A stretch of 13,722 nucleotides of DNA from an uncultured Collinsella sp. (GTDB lineage: Bacteria; Actinomycetota; Coriobacteriia; Coriobacteriales; Coriobacteriaceae). Position 1 is the first letter of the stretch, and every line of letters starts with the position of its first letter. The position numbers and the translations under genes were made by a program. Location: assembly GCA_900549195.1 (NCBI GenBank), contig URNK01000029.1, positions 1-13,722 of the forward strand. The letters are read 5' to 3'. Positions 1 through 6,173 of this stretch are shown here, in pieces. The notes below the pieces were generated by a model. The model had not been told where the DNA came from, did no database searches, and saw nothing but the letters and a program-made list of their open reading frames with translations.

Positions 1-49
1 ATCTACACGTAAGGAGTCGTCGGCAGCGTCAGATGTGTATAAGAGACAG
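1..49 (+). other. Illumina Nextera adapter (not genomic)
   Basis: Bases 1-8 (ATCTACAC) are the end of the P5 primer, 9-16 (GTAAGGAG) match a Nextera i5 index, and 17-49 are the Nextera read-1 adapter ending in the 19-bp Tn5 mosaic end at 31-49 (AGATGTGTATAAGAGACAG). This is library sequence left at the contig end. Any reading frame that starts here is an artefact; the genome begins at base 50. Confidence 0.98.
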
Positions 50-433
50 GCTCAGACCTTCCGCCCCGAGTTCCTCAACCGTATCGACGATATCGTGGTG
101 TTCCATCCGCTCGGTATGGCGCAGATTGAGAAGATCGTCGACATCCAGCTCGCCGACGTCCGCGCGCGTCTGGCCAAGGAGCGCATGACGCTTGCCATCA
201 CCCCGGCGGCCAAGCAGATGCTCGCCGTGGGCGGCCTGGACCCGGTCTTTGGCGCCCGTCCGCTCAAGCGTCTGGTTCAGCGCGAGGTCGTGGATGCCAT
301 CGCCGCCGCTATCATCGACGGCACGGTGCGCGAGGGCGATCAGGTGACGGTCGATGTCGACAAGGACGGTGGCTTTACCGTCGTGTGCGACAACACGCCG
401 GCGGCCACCTACGAGGTCCCCGACGCAGAGTAA
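50..433 (+). CDS. clpB: ATP-dependent chaperone ClpB, C-terminal fragment
   Basis: This is the last 127 residues of a ClpB disaggregase, a cytoplasmic Hsp100 hexamer that works with DnaK to pull apart aggregated protein. The fragment holds the end of the second AAA+ module and the small C-terminal D2 domain. FRPEFLNRIDDIVVFHPLG lies at the start, and the sensor-2 motif GARPLKR follows DPVFG about 70 residues in. FHPLG and DPVFGARPLKR fit ClpB better than ClpC. The tail after the D2 domain is acidic (VPDAE). The 5' end is cut by the contig boundary; a GTG at 35 gives an apparent start, but it lies in adapter sequence. A strong terminator follows 43 bases after the stop. Confidence 0.93.
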   Translation, partial: AQTFRPEFLNRIDDIVVFHPLGMAQIEKIVDIQLADVRARLAKERMTLAITPAAKQMLAVGGLDPVFGARPLKRLVQREVVDAIAAAIIDGTVREGDQVTVDVDKDGGFTVVCDNTPAATYEVPDAE

Positions 434-476
434 ATTATGGGGCCGGCTTTAACCGCACCTCATCGCAAAACGCCAA

Positions 477-511
477 GGGCGGCGGATCCAATCGGGTCCG
501 CCGCCCTTTTT
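477..511 (+). terminator. Rho-independent terminator of clpB
   Basis: A 10-bp perfect GC stem (GGGCGGCGGA at 477-486 with TCCGCCGCCC at 497-506) is closed by a 10-nt loop and followed directly by TTTTT at 507-511. It separates clpB from the next small gene. Confidence 0.9.
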
Positions 512-563
512 CGTGCGACAATCGATGATGTTGAGCATGAGTACATGGCAAGGAGATATGCAG

Positions 564-767
564 ATGAAAGACGAGAACAAGACGCACGCACCGGTTGCTG
601 AGGCAGCGCCCGCCGCGCCGGTCGCACCGAAGGCTTCTCCCAAACCGGCGCCCAAGCCGCGCGACCCCTACATCCGTGCCGAGAACGAGGACGATGACGG
701 CTACGATCCCTACAGCGATCGCCGCCCCGAGCGCGAGCCGATGTTCGAAGCCGACCCCTGGCGCTAA
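564..767 (+). CDS. Small acidic Pro/Ala-rich protein, unknown function
   Basis: Encodes 67 residues. I do not recognise it. The first half is a low-complexity linker of Ala, Pro and Lys (APVAEAAPAAPVAPKAS then PKPAPKPRDPY); the second half is strongly acidic then Arg/Pro-rich (AENEDDDGYDPYSDRRPEREP) and ends in DPWR. There is no membrane segment, signal peptide or cysteine, so it is probably a cytoplasmic, largely disordered protein. The start was chosen because AAGGAG at 550-555 sits 8 bases before ATG 564; the in-frame ATG at 558 is only 2 bases from that site, and an upstream start at 513 has none. It stands alone between the clpB terminator and a palindromic repeat. Real expression is likely given the good ribosome site, but not certain. 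Confidence 0.65.
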   Translation: MKDENKTHAPVAEAAPAAPVAPKASPKPAPKPRDPYIRAENEDDDGYDPYSDRRPEREPMFEADPWR

Positions 768-788
768 GTGCCACCCAAAAGGCCACCA

Positions 789-857
789 ATAAGTTGCGGT
801 GAAATAGGGACTGTTTTGCGGTTTGACCAGCAAAAACAGCCCTATTTCACCGCAACT
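789..857 (+). repeat. Palindromic intergenic repeat, copy A
   Basis: First of three related inverted repeats in the window. The arms AGTTGCGGTGAAATAGGG (792-809) and its exact complement (840-857) form an 18-bp perfect stem, extended by a second short stem (CTGTTTT/AAAAACAG with one bulged base). ATA at 789-791 is shared by all copies. It starts 22 bases after the stop codon at 767. No clear U-tract follows. Confidence 0.85.
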
Positions 858-1003
858 GCGTTAGGGATTTTTCTACAGGGGGAGGGTAGTCAAAAAAGCC
901 CCGTCCCAAATTGACTGCTCGGGGAGTCGCATTCGAGCTCGGTTGTCCTCTTAGCCACTCGATATCCTTCGGAGCAATAACGGTGATAAAACTTGCTTAA
1001 GTG

Positions 1004-1088
1004 TTAATCAAGCTACACACAATCTTGCTCTCTAATTAATCAAGAATCGCTATAATTTTGATTAGCTAGAGAGCAAGATTGGAGAATC
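1004..1088 (+). promoter_or_regulatory. Promoter region with long inverted repeat upstream of the ATPase
   Basis: A 24-bp arm at 1020-1043 is repeated inverted at 1058-1081 with 22 of 24 positions matching (the two differences are adjacent, AT versus GC). The 14-base centre holds TATAAT at 1051-1056, a consensus -10 box; the best -35 I see is TTGCTC at 1026-1031, with a long 19-bp spacer. TTAATCAAG occurs at 1036-1044 and again 32 bases upstream at 1004-1012. GGAG at 1081-1084 is the ribosome site and lies at the edge of the right arm. The arrangement fits an operator overlapping the promoter, but an RNA hairpin masking the start is also possible. Confidence 0.65.
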
Positions 1089-2441
1089 ATGGTATTCAAC
1101 GACTTGATCGCCCAGAAAATAAAGGACTTTGAACAGCAGGGGGTTCCGCAGGTCTTTGAGCGAGACCTTGATCTAGGAAACCCACAGGAGCCAAAGCGCG
1201 ACAACATCGTAAATGTGATTGTGGGGGCCCGCCGTTGTGGAAAGACGTATCGCCTGTATCAGGAGATGCGGCGGCTTCAGAGCCGGGGCGTCGAGCTTGA
1301 CCGGATGCTTTACTTCAATTTTGAGGATGAGCGCTTGCGCCCGTATGAGCCATCGCTGCTGGCGGACGTGCTCGACACGTTCTATGCGCTGTATCCTGTT
1401 GCTCGAACCGAGGGCGCTTACATTTTCTTTGACGAGATCCAGGAAATTCCCGAATGGGGTGCGTTTCTGCGGCGTGTAGTCGATACGGAGAAAGCGACCG
1501 TCTATGTGACGGGATCTTCTTCTAAGATGCTGTCCTCAGAACTTAAGAGCGAGTTCAGGGGTCGTTCTCTTGTGCGAGAGCTTTTTCCGTTGAGTTTTTC
1601 GGAATACGTTCGATATAAGACGGGGAGCGTTCTCGAGCCAGATGCGACCTTTTCCCCGAGCGATGCAGCGCTGCTTCGACATCATCTGATCGGGTATCTT
1701 GAACAAGGGGGATTCATCGCGACACTTGAGCAGACGCCCACAGACGCGATTCAGCTGCTACAGGAATATGCTTCGCGAACGGTCGCCATGGACGTCGTTG
1801 AACGTTACGACGTCAAGAACCCTCGCCTGGCATCGCTGTTCTTGACGCGGTGTATGGCATCTTCGGGACGAGAGCTGTCAGTGAACAAAGTGTACAACGA
1901 GTTCAAGAGCAGACAGATACCCGTCAGTCGTAATTCGCTCAGCGATTTACTTGAGTATTATGAGGACGCCTACCTGTTATTTTCTGTGCCGGAGTTCACG
2001 CGTTCACTGGCAAATAACATGCGGTCTGCGTCTAAGGTCTACGCTGTCGACCCTGCGATGTTTGGAGCATTCTCTCCCGCATCGGCATTGGACCAGGGTC
2101 AGAGGCTCGAGACCGCAGTGTTCAATGCGCTAAGAAGAAGGACTCCCGCGGTGAGGACCGGCTCGGTCTGCCGCCTGCTAATCAAAGAGAAGAGCAAAAG
2201 CCATGAGGTAGACTTTGTGGCTGGGGACGCGCTTCTCATGCGGGCTTATAGCCTGATTCAGGTGAGTGCGGATATGGCAAGTGAGAAAACGCGCGAGCGC
2301 GAAATTGCCGCGCTTGATGCCTCGATGGCCCAGTTTGATCTTGGCGAGTCGGCAATCGTTACCATGGATGAACAGACCGATATTCCATGCGAGCACGGTG
2401 TGGTACACGTTATGCCCGCATGGAAGTGGCTCCTTGCCTAA
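1089..2441 (+). CDS. AAA-family ATPase with DUF4143 C-terminal domain
   Basis: A 450-residue cytoplasmic ATPase of the AAA_14/DUF4143 type, a widespread family of unknown role often found in several copies per genome in gut anaerobes. Walker A is GARRCGKT (46-53), the FNFEDERL motif is at 76-83, Walker B is YIFFDEIQEI (111-120), and the sensor strand VYVTGSSSKML is at 138-148, followed by RGRSLVRELFPLSFSEY (157-173), the usual join to the second half. Residues about 220-400 match the DUF4143 pattern. Near the end, E341, HEVDFV (D375) and IQVS (391-393) look like the remains of a PD-(D/E)XK nuclease fold in which the usual E-x-K is Q-V-S, so catalysis is doubtful. Start ATG 1089 has GGAG 4 bases upstream. 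Base composition is visibly lower in GC than neighbouring genes, and it is monocistronic, which suggests acquisition by transfer. Confidence 0.85.
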   Translation: MVFNDLIAQKIKDFEQQGVPQVFERDLDLGNPQEPKRDNIVNVIVGARRCGKTYRLYQEMRRLQSRGVELDRMLYFNFEDERLRPYEPSLLADVLDTFYALYPVARTEGAYIFFDEIQEIPEWGAFLRRVVDTEKATVYVTGSSSKMLSSELKSEFRGRSLVRELFPLSFSEYVRYKTGSVLEPDATFSPSDAALLRHHLIGYLEQGGFIATLEQTPTDAIQLLQEYASRTVAMDVVERYDVKNPRLASLFLTRCMASSGRELSVNKVYNEFKSRQIPVSRNSLSDLLEYYEDAYLLFSVPEFTRSLANNMRSASKVYAVDPAMFGAFSPASALDQGQRLETAVFNALRRRTPAVRTGSVCRLLIKEKSKSHEVDFVAGDALLMRAYSLIQVSADMASEKTREREIAALDASMAQFDLGESAIVTMDEQTDIPCEHGVVHVMPAWKWLLA

Positions 2442-2514
2442 TCATCTATGGGCCTGTGGGGTCAGGACCTCCTGGCTCCTTCATCACGATTGGGGAGCAC
2501 GTTGCTGCGCCAGG

Positions 2515-4011
2515 CTAGTCCTGGGCTTTGATACTCGGCAGGAGAATCTGGGCGAGGTAGTCGGTCTCGAGTTTGGTCGCGGCGTCGGCTTTGCCGTCTT
2601 TGCCGACCAGTACGTTCTTGATCTGGCTATAGGTGTAGCGGTTGCCAGTCGTGAGCTCGACAAGCTCAATGGCCGTGTCCATGGGGTAGGTCGACACGGG
2701 ATTCTGCGTCCGTCCGTTGATGGTCTGGGGCACCACGTACGGATAGACGGGGCCGCTGGCGTAGACGGTATAACCGTTGCCTAGGTTGGCCGCACCCAAA
2801 ACCGCATCGCCCTCATCGGGCGTAAAGCTCTCGCCCTCGCGCACCGCGACGAGCGTCACGATCGGCGTATTGCTGTCGCCGGCAAGATAGATGCATAGCG
2901 TGCTGCCATTCTGCCAAGTCTCGACCTTGCCGTACCACTCGACGGGGATATCGAGCTGGTAAAGGTCGGTTGCCTTGTGACGGGCGTCGGCATCACGGGC
3001 CACCTGTGCCTTTTGCGCGCTCACGGCATTGACGGCGGCGTCGCGCCGCGCGGTTGCCGCCTGCTGGAGCACCTTGGCGGTGGCGGCGGAGCTCGCACCG
3101 CCCTCCTCGGCATATTTGGCGGCGGCATCGATCTGGTCGTCGGTTACCGTGTCGGCCGAAGGCACCTTGAGCTTAAAGGTAGCCTGGGCACTCAAATCCT
3201 GTCCATCGCTCTTAACGGTGACCTGCGTCTTGGTGGTCGGGACGGTATAGATGGTGCCGTCGGCCGCGATGGGGGAGGCAGCGATGGAGAGCGTGTAATC
3301 GCCGGGCAGCAGTTTGATGCCGCGGCCGTGCTCGTCAACATAGAGCGTTTCGCTCACGGAGGAGCCGTCAGAATCCTGACCGCTCACCTGTACGGGAATC
3401 TTGGAGCCAGTGGAACAGTCGAGGCCCGCGGCATGCACGCCAATCTGCACTGACATCATCGTGTGGGCATTGGCGGCGACAGCGGCAGCCTGCTCTTGCT
3501 GATATCCGTTCCAGGCAGCATAGCCTGCACCGCCGACGACGAGCGCGACGGCCACGACACCGGCGACCATCAGATTGCGGCGCTTGGGCGACATCTTGCG
3601 ATGGCGAACCTCGGCCTCGCGTGCCGAGGGAACGGACGGCAGGGGAATATCGCCCATGGCGATGGTCTCGTCCACGGCTGGTGCGGAACCCAGGCCAGGA
3701 AGCTCGCGGGTCAGCGAATCCTCGGCCGGTAAGCTGTCGAGCAGGACGGTTTCCTCGCCTGTGTCGGATTCGGGCTGGTTGCCGGCCTCGCTTTCGGTGT
3801 CTTCGTGATCTGCCTCATCTTCGGCAGGCTCGACGTCGTCTGCATCCTGATCATCGGACTGCGCCTCGGCTTCCGGCTCATCCTGCACATCAACGCCCGA
3901 ATCGTCAAACGCAATCTCATCGAGTGAAATCTGGTCTAAGCTCTCCAAGGCCTCAGCGCAAGCTTCTGCATCTTGGGCCGCATCCTCTTGACCCATCGTC
4001 TCATCTTTCAT
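2515..4011 (-). CDS. Bitopic membrane protein with acidic cytoplasmic head and extracellular domain
   Basis: A 498-residue protein I cannot name. Residues 1-130 are extremely acidic (many Asp/Glu runs such as DDQDADDVEPAEDEADHED) and probably disordered. A basic patch (RHRK and PKRR, 136-145) precedes one membrane span at about 147-167, so the head is inside and the rest outside. Outside are a beta-type segment (about 185-280; VQVSGQDSDGSS, LLPGDYTLSIAAS), an Ala-rich helix (about 283-340) and a C-terminal domain beginning with LDIPVEWYGKVETW, a style of surface domain seen in Coriobacteriia membrane proteins. There is no lipobox or cleavable signal. The start at 4011 has GGGGGA just upstream with a short 4-base gap; MGQED five codons later is an alternative. 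It converges with the ATPase gene, 73 bases between stops, with no clear terminator there. Confidence 0.85.
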   Translation of the reverse strand: MKDETMGQEDAAQDAEACAEALESLDQISLDEIAFDDSGVDVQDEPEAEAQSDDQDADDVEPAEDEADHEDTESEAGNQPESDTGEETVLLDSLPAEDSLTRELPGLGSAPAVDETIAMGDIPLPSVPSAREAEVRHRKMSPKRRNLMVAGVVAVALVVGGAGYAAWNGYQQEQAAAVAANAHTMMSVQIGVHAAGLDCSTGSKIPVQVSGQDSDGSSVSETLYVDEHGRGIKLLPGDYTLSIAASPIAADGTIYTVPTTKTQVTVKSDGQDLSAQATFKLKVPSADTVTDDQIDAAAKYAEEGGASSAATAKVLQQAATARRDAAVNAVSAQKAQVARDADARHKATDLYQLDIPVEWYGKVETWQNGSTLCIYLAGDSNTPIVTLVAVREGESFTPDEGDAVLGAANLGNGYTVYASGPVYPYVVPQTINGRTQNPVSTYPMDTAIELVELTTGNRYTYSQIKNVLVGKDGKADAATKLETDYLAQILLPSIKAQD

Positions 4012-4142
4012 ATATCCCCCAAGCTCAATATCGGGACAACAATGTACCCAAAAACAGGGTCATATAGAGCTGTCAGGCGATCGGAAATCTGATTTTATCT
4101 GTGCGAGAGGTTTTGAATATGTGTGTGGATGCGCGCAACAAC

Positions 4143-4182
4143 AAAAAGCCCCCGGAAAGCGAACAAATCGCTTTCCGGGGGC
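4143..4182 (-). terminator. Rho-independent terminator of the TetR/membrane-protein operon
   Basis: A perfect 15-bp stem (4148-4162 with 4168-4182) with a 5-base loop; read on the minus strand it is followed by TTTTTG (complement of 4142-4147). It lies 70 bases after the end of the minus-strand gene at 4253 and also insulates the next minus-strand gene, which begins at 4011. The rest of 4012-4252 shows no gene; I see no convincing promoter for the gene at 4011. Confidence 0.92.
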
Positions 4183-4252
4183 ATGCAATGCGTTGAGTTG
4201 CGCGGAGCCGGCTATGCGGCTTCACATTCAAGCGACGTTTGCACCGGGCATG

Positions 4253-5260
4253 TTACTCGGCGTGTGCGTAATCAACCTTGGCGCGGCGAGCGGTGGCCTT
4301 CTCCCAATCGCTGGTGCCCTCAAAGACATCCTGCTTGTAGGGGTTGCGGCCGAGCTTCTTGGCGCGGTAGGCGATGTAGATGATCGCGGCGATGTTGGCG
4401 ACCAGCGCGGCGATCGAGACCGCGGTAGCGGCGCCGGGGTCGAGCGTGGAGTGGGTCACAAAGATGGACTCCTCCTGGAAGTAGGGGAACACCTGGGCAA
4501 ACATGCACCAAATAGCAAGCGTAAAGGCGCGGTTCTGGATCCAGCCGCCCTTGTTCCAGATAAAGGCGGCGACGGTGGGCGCCAGCAACAGCGCAAAGCC
4601 GCAGAACCAGGAGTGGGTGGGCAGGCAGTTGTAGGTGTAGCAGAAGTTCCAGATATCGTAGGCGATGATGTAGACCCAGGTCATGTCGGGCCACAGCATA
4701 TCGGTCTTGTCCTCGGAGGCGTAGACGCTCCACCAACCGGTCATGCAGAAGATGTTGATGAGACCGGCGATGCCGTTGAACACGTTGTTCCAGCCGGCCA
4801 GCTGCGTAGCACCTTCGGAGGTGACCCAGGTGGACTCGCCCAGGACAAAGAAGTGATAGGCGCTCTCGAAGTCGGACACGACGGCGATCAAGATGTTGAT
4901 GGCGACGATCACAAACGGCCACGCGCGGAACCAATGCGCCTTGCCGATCTTTCCCCACTGGTACTTAATGGCAATGAAGCCCCAGCAACCGGCCAGCGCC
5001 GCGTATACCTTGGCGTAGTGGAACCAGCTGTTCTGGTACACATGGGTGGGGTTGGTGAGTGCCCACTCGGCACCCTGCGAAACGCCGATGGCGATGGCGA
5101 CGCAGTAGATGGTCATGGCCAGCGGAGCCACGCCAAAGATGATTGCCGCGCCGAGCTTGGTGCGGCGGCCGACCTCGTTGAGCACGATCAGGCCGATAAA
5201 GACCATGGCCCAGCCAGCCCAGTGGATAAGGGTATCGCTACCCCAAACGTCGAACAGCAT
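4253..5260 (-). CDS. Multi-pass membrane protein, DUF5692-like
   Basis: A 335-residue integral membrane protein with about eight or nine hydrophobic spans (near residues 10-29, 37-60, 81-100, 111-130, 156-180, 192-210, 216-235, 245-262 and 278-298) and a charged cytoplasmic tail (AKKLGRNPYKQDVFEG to the end). It is unusually rich in Trp and aromatic residues (TGWWSVY, DMTWVYIIAYDIWNFCYTYN). From memory it resembles the uncharacterised family DUF5692; no transport or enzyme motif is recognisable, so I assign no substrate. The ribosome site AAAGGAG is 6 bases from the ATG at 5260. It follows the tetR gene on the same strand by 63 bases, so the two are probably co-transcribed and the membrane protein would be under TetR control. 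The operon ends at the terminator at 4143-4182. Confidence 0.8.
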   Translation of the reverse strand: MLFDVWGSDTLIHWAGWAMVFIGLIVLNEVGRRTKLGAAIIFGVAPLAMTIYCVAIAIGVSQGAEWALTNPTHVYQNSWFHYAKVYAALAGCWGFIAIKYQWGKIGKAHWFRAWPFVIVAINILIAVVSDFESAYHFFVLGESTWVTSEGATQLAGWNNVFNGIAGLINIFCMTGWWSVYASEDKTDMLWPDMTWVYIIAYDIWNFCYTYNCLPTHSWFCGFALLLAPTVAAFIWNKGGWIQNRAFTLAIWCMFAQVFPYFQEESIFVTHSTLDPGAATAVSIAALVANIAAIIYIAYRAKKLGRNPYKQDVFEGTSDWEKATARRAKVDYAHAE

Positions 5261-5323
5261 GCTGCTCTCCTTTCACACGCCCGCGGCCCCTCTTCTGATC
5301 GCGGGCAGTTTGGCCAAATGTCG

Positions 5324-5986
5324 TCAGTTCTGGGGCTTGCGCTCCGGATACTTGGCGGTATAGCCCTCGATGTGGAGTGTCGAGGCGATGATTTCCTTGA
5401 CCGTCTCGTCGGGCACATCGGGGTGCGTGCGGATATACATCAACAACCCCATGATGAGGGTGTAGAACGTCTCGTAGACATGGTCGATGCGTAGCTCATG
5501 ATGGGTGACAAAATCCACCACGGTGGTGTCGCAGATATACTGAGCCACGCGCTGGACCACGTTGTGCAGAAAGCCGCCGTAGAGTGCGCCGCTGCTCGAG
5601 GTAAGCGTGCTCGGCAGCTCGTGGCCGCTGGCGACCAGGCGCTTAAAGAGCGGGGCGACGGTGTCGAGCGCGCCCTCGATATCACCGACGGTGCGGTCGG
5701 CGTTCCACTGCTCGAGTTCGGAGATAAAGCCGTCGATCGCCTCGTCCATAACAGCGGTGACGGCGGCGTCCATGTCGGCGAAGTAGTGGTAGAACAATGA
5801 ACGCGTGCAGCCGGCTCGCTTGGTCACGGCCGATACCGATAGGTGGGATACGCCCAGCTCGGAGCTTACGGTGCGCACGGCATCGAGGATCTCGCGACGG
5901 CGTTCGTCGCCCGTCAGGCGCTTTGCCGCGCTATCGGATGCGGGGACGGCATCGACTACAGAGGTACCTGCTGTGTTGTTGCCCAT
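5324..5986 (-). CDS. TetR/AcrR family transcriptional regulator
   Basis: A 220-residue repressor of the TetR family. The N-terminal DNA-binding domain spans about residues 28-75 after a disordered 25-residue leader: RREILDAVRTVSSELGV, then the helix-turn-helix VSAVTKRAGCTRSLFYHYFAD (51-71), with the family-typical Y-HYF-ADMD close. Residues 80-220 are the helical ligand-binding and dimer domain, which cannot be assigned a ligand from sequence. The start at 5986 has AAAGG about 10 bases upstream. It is divergent from the oxidoreductase gene at 6174 and upstream of the membrane protein gene. Two palindromes in the shared upstream region (6045-6059 and 6068-6082) are its likely binding sites, so it probably represses itself and both arms, released by a small molecule or redox metabolite. 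Confidence 0.92.
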   Translation of the reverse strand: MGNNTAGTSVVDAVPASDSAAKRLTGDERRREILDAVRTVSSELGVSHLSVSAVTKRAGCTRSLFYHYFADMDAAVTAVMDEAIDGFISELEQWNADRTVGDIEGALDTVAPLFKRLVASGHELPSTLTSSSGALYGGFLHNVVQRVAQYICDTTVVDFVTHHELRIDHVYETFYTLIMGLLMYIRTHPDVPDETVKEIIASTLHIEGYTAKYPERKPQN

Positions 5987-6044
5987 GTTTTGCCGCCTTT
6001 CATCCTCTTTTGCCTGACCGTTCGCCTAACAGTCTTGAATATTG

Positions 6045-6059
6045 TTGACGGTTCGTCAA
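6045..6059. promoter_or_regulatory. TetR operator, site 1
   Basis: TTGACGGTTCGTCAA: perfect 6-bp arms around a 3-bp centre. It is flanked by ATTG on the left, as site 2 is by CAAT on the right, giving a shared half-site ATTGTTGAC. A weak plus-strand promoter, TTGAAT (6035-6040) with TACTAT (6060-6065) and a 19-bp gap, would be covered by this site. Confidence 0.7.
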
Positions 6060-6067
6060 TACTATTT

Positions 6068-6082
6068 TTGACACAATGTCAA
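6068..6082. promoter_or_regulatory. TetR operator, site 2
   Basis: TTGACACAATGTCAA: perfect 6-bp arms around a 3-bp centre, the same TTGAC-N5-GTCAA pattern as site 1. Centres are 23 bp apart, about two helical turns, so two dimers could bind on nearly the same face. The site contains TTGACA on both strands, so it could also overlap a -35 box, though no good -10 box lies at the right distance. Confidence 0.7.
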
Positions 6083-6173
6083 CAATGGTGGGTGAACGGC
6101 ATGGGGCATGCCCGGCCTGCAAAAAAGAGGGGCGCTGCGGCCTCGTCGGGCTGCGGCAAGAGAAGGGACAACC

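Noticed and set aside
891..924. Possible minus-strand terminator (CCCCG/CGGGG with six A upstream)
   Set aside because: The stem is only 5 bp with a 16-base loop and there is no minus-strand gene to its right for it to serve.
5276..5308. GCCCGCG/CGCGGGC inverted repeat between tetR and the membrane protein gene
   Set aside because: A 7-bp stem with a 14-base loop and no U-tract on either strand; not enough to call a terminator or operator.
4121..5494. Long plus-strand reading frame of 457 residues over the membrane protein and tetR genes
   Set aside because: It is the antisense of the real minus-strand genes, crosses the 4143-4182 terminator, and has a low-complexity Gly/Asp/Val composition typical of an antisense frame in GC-rich DNA.
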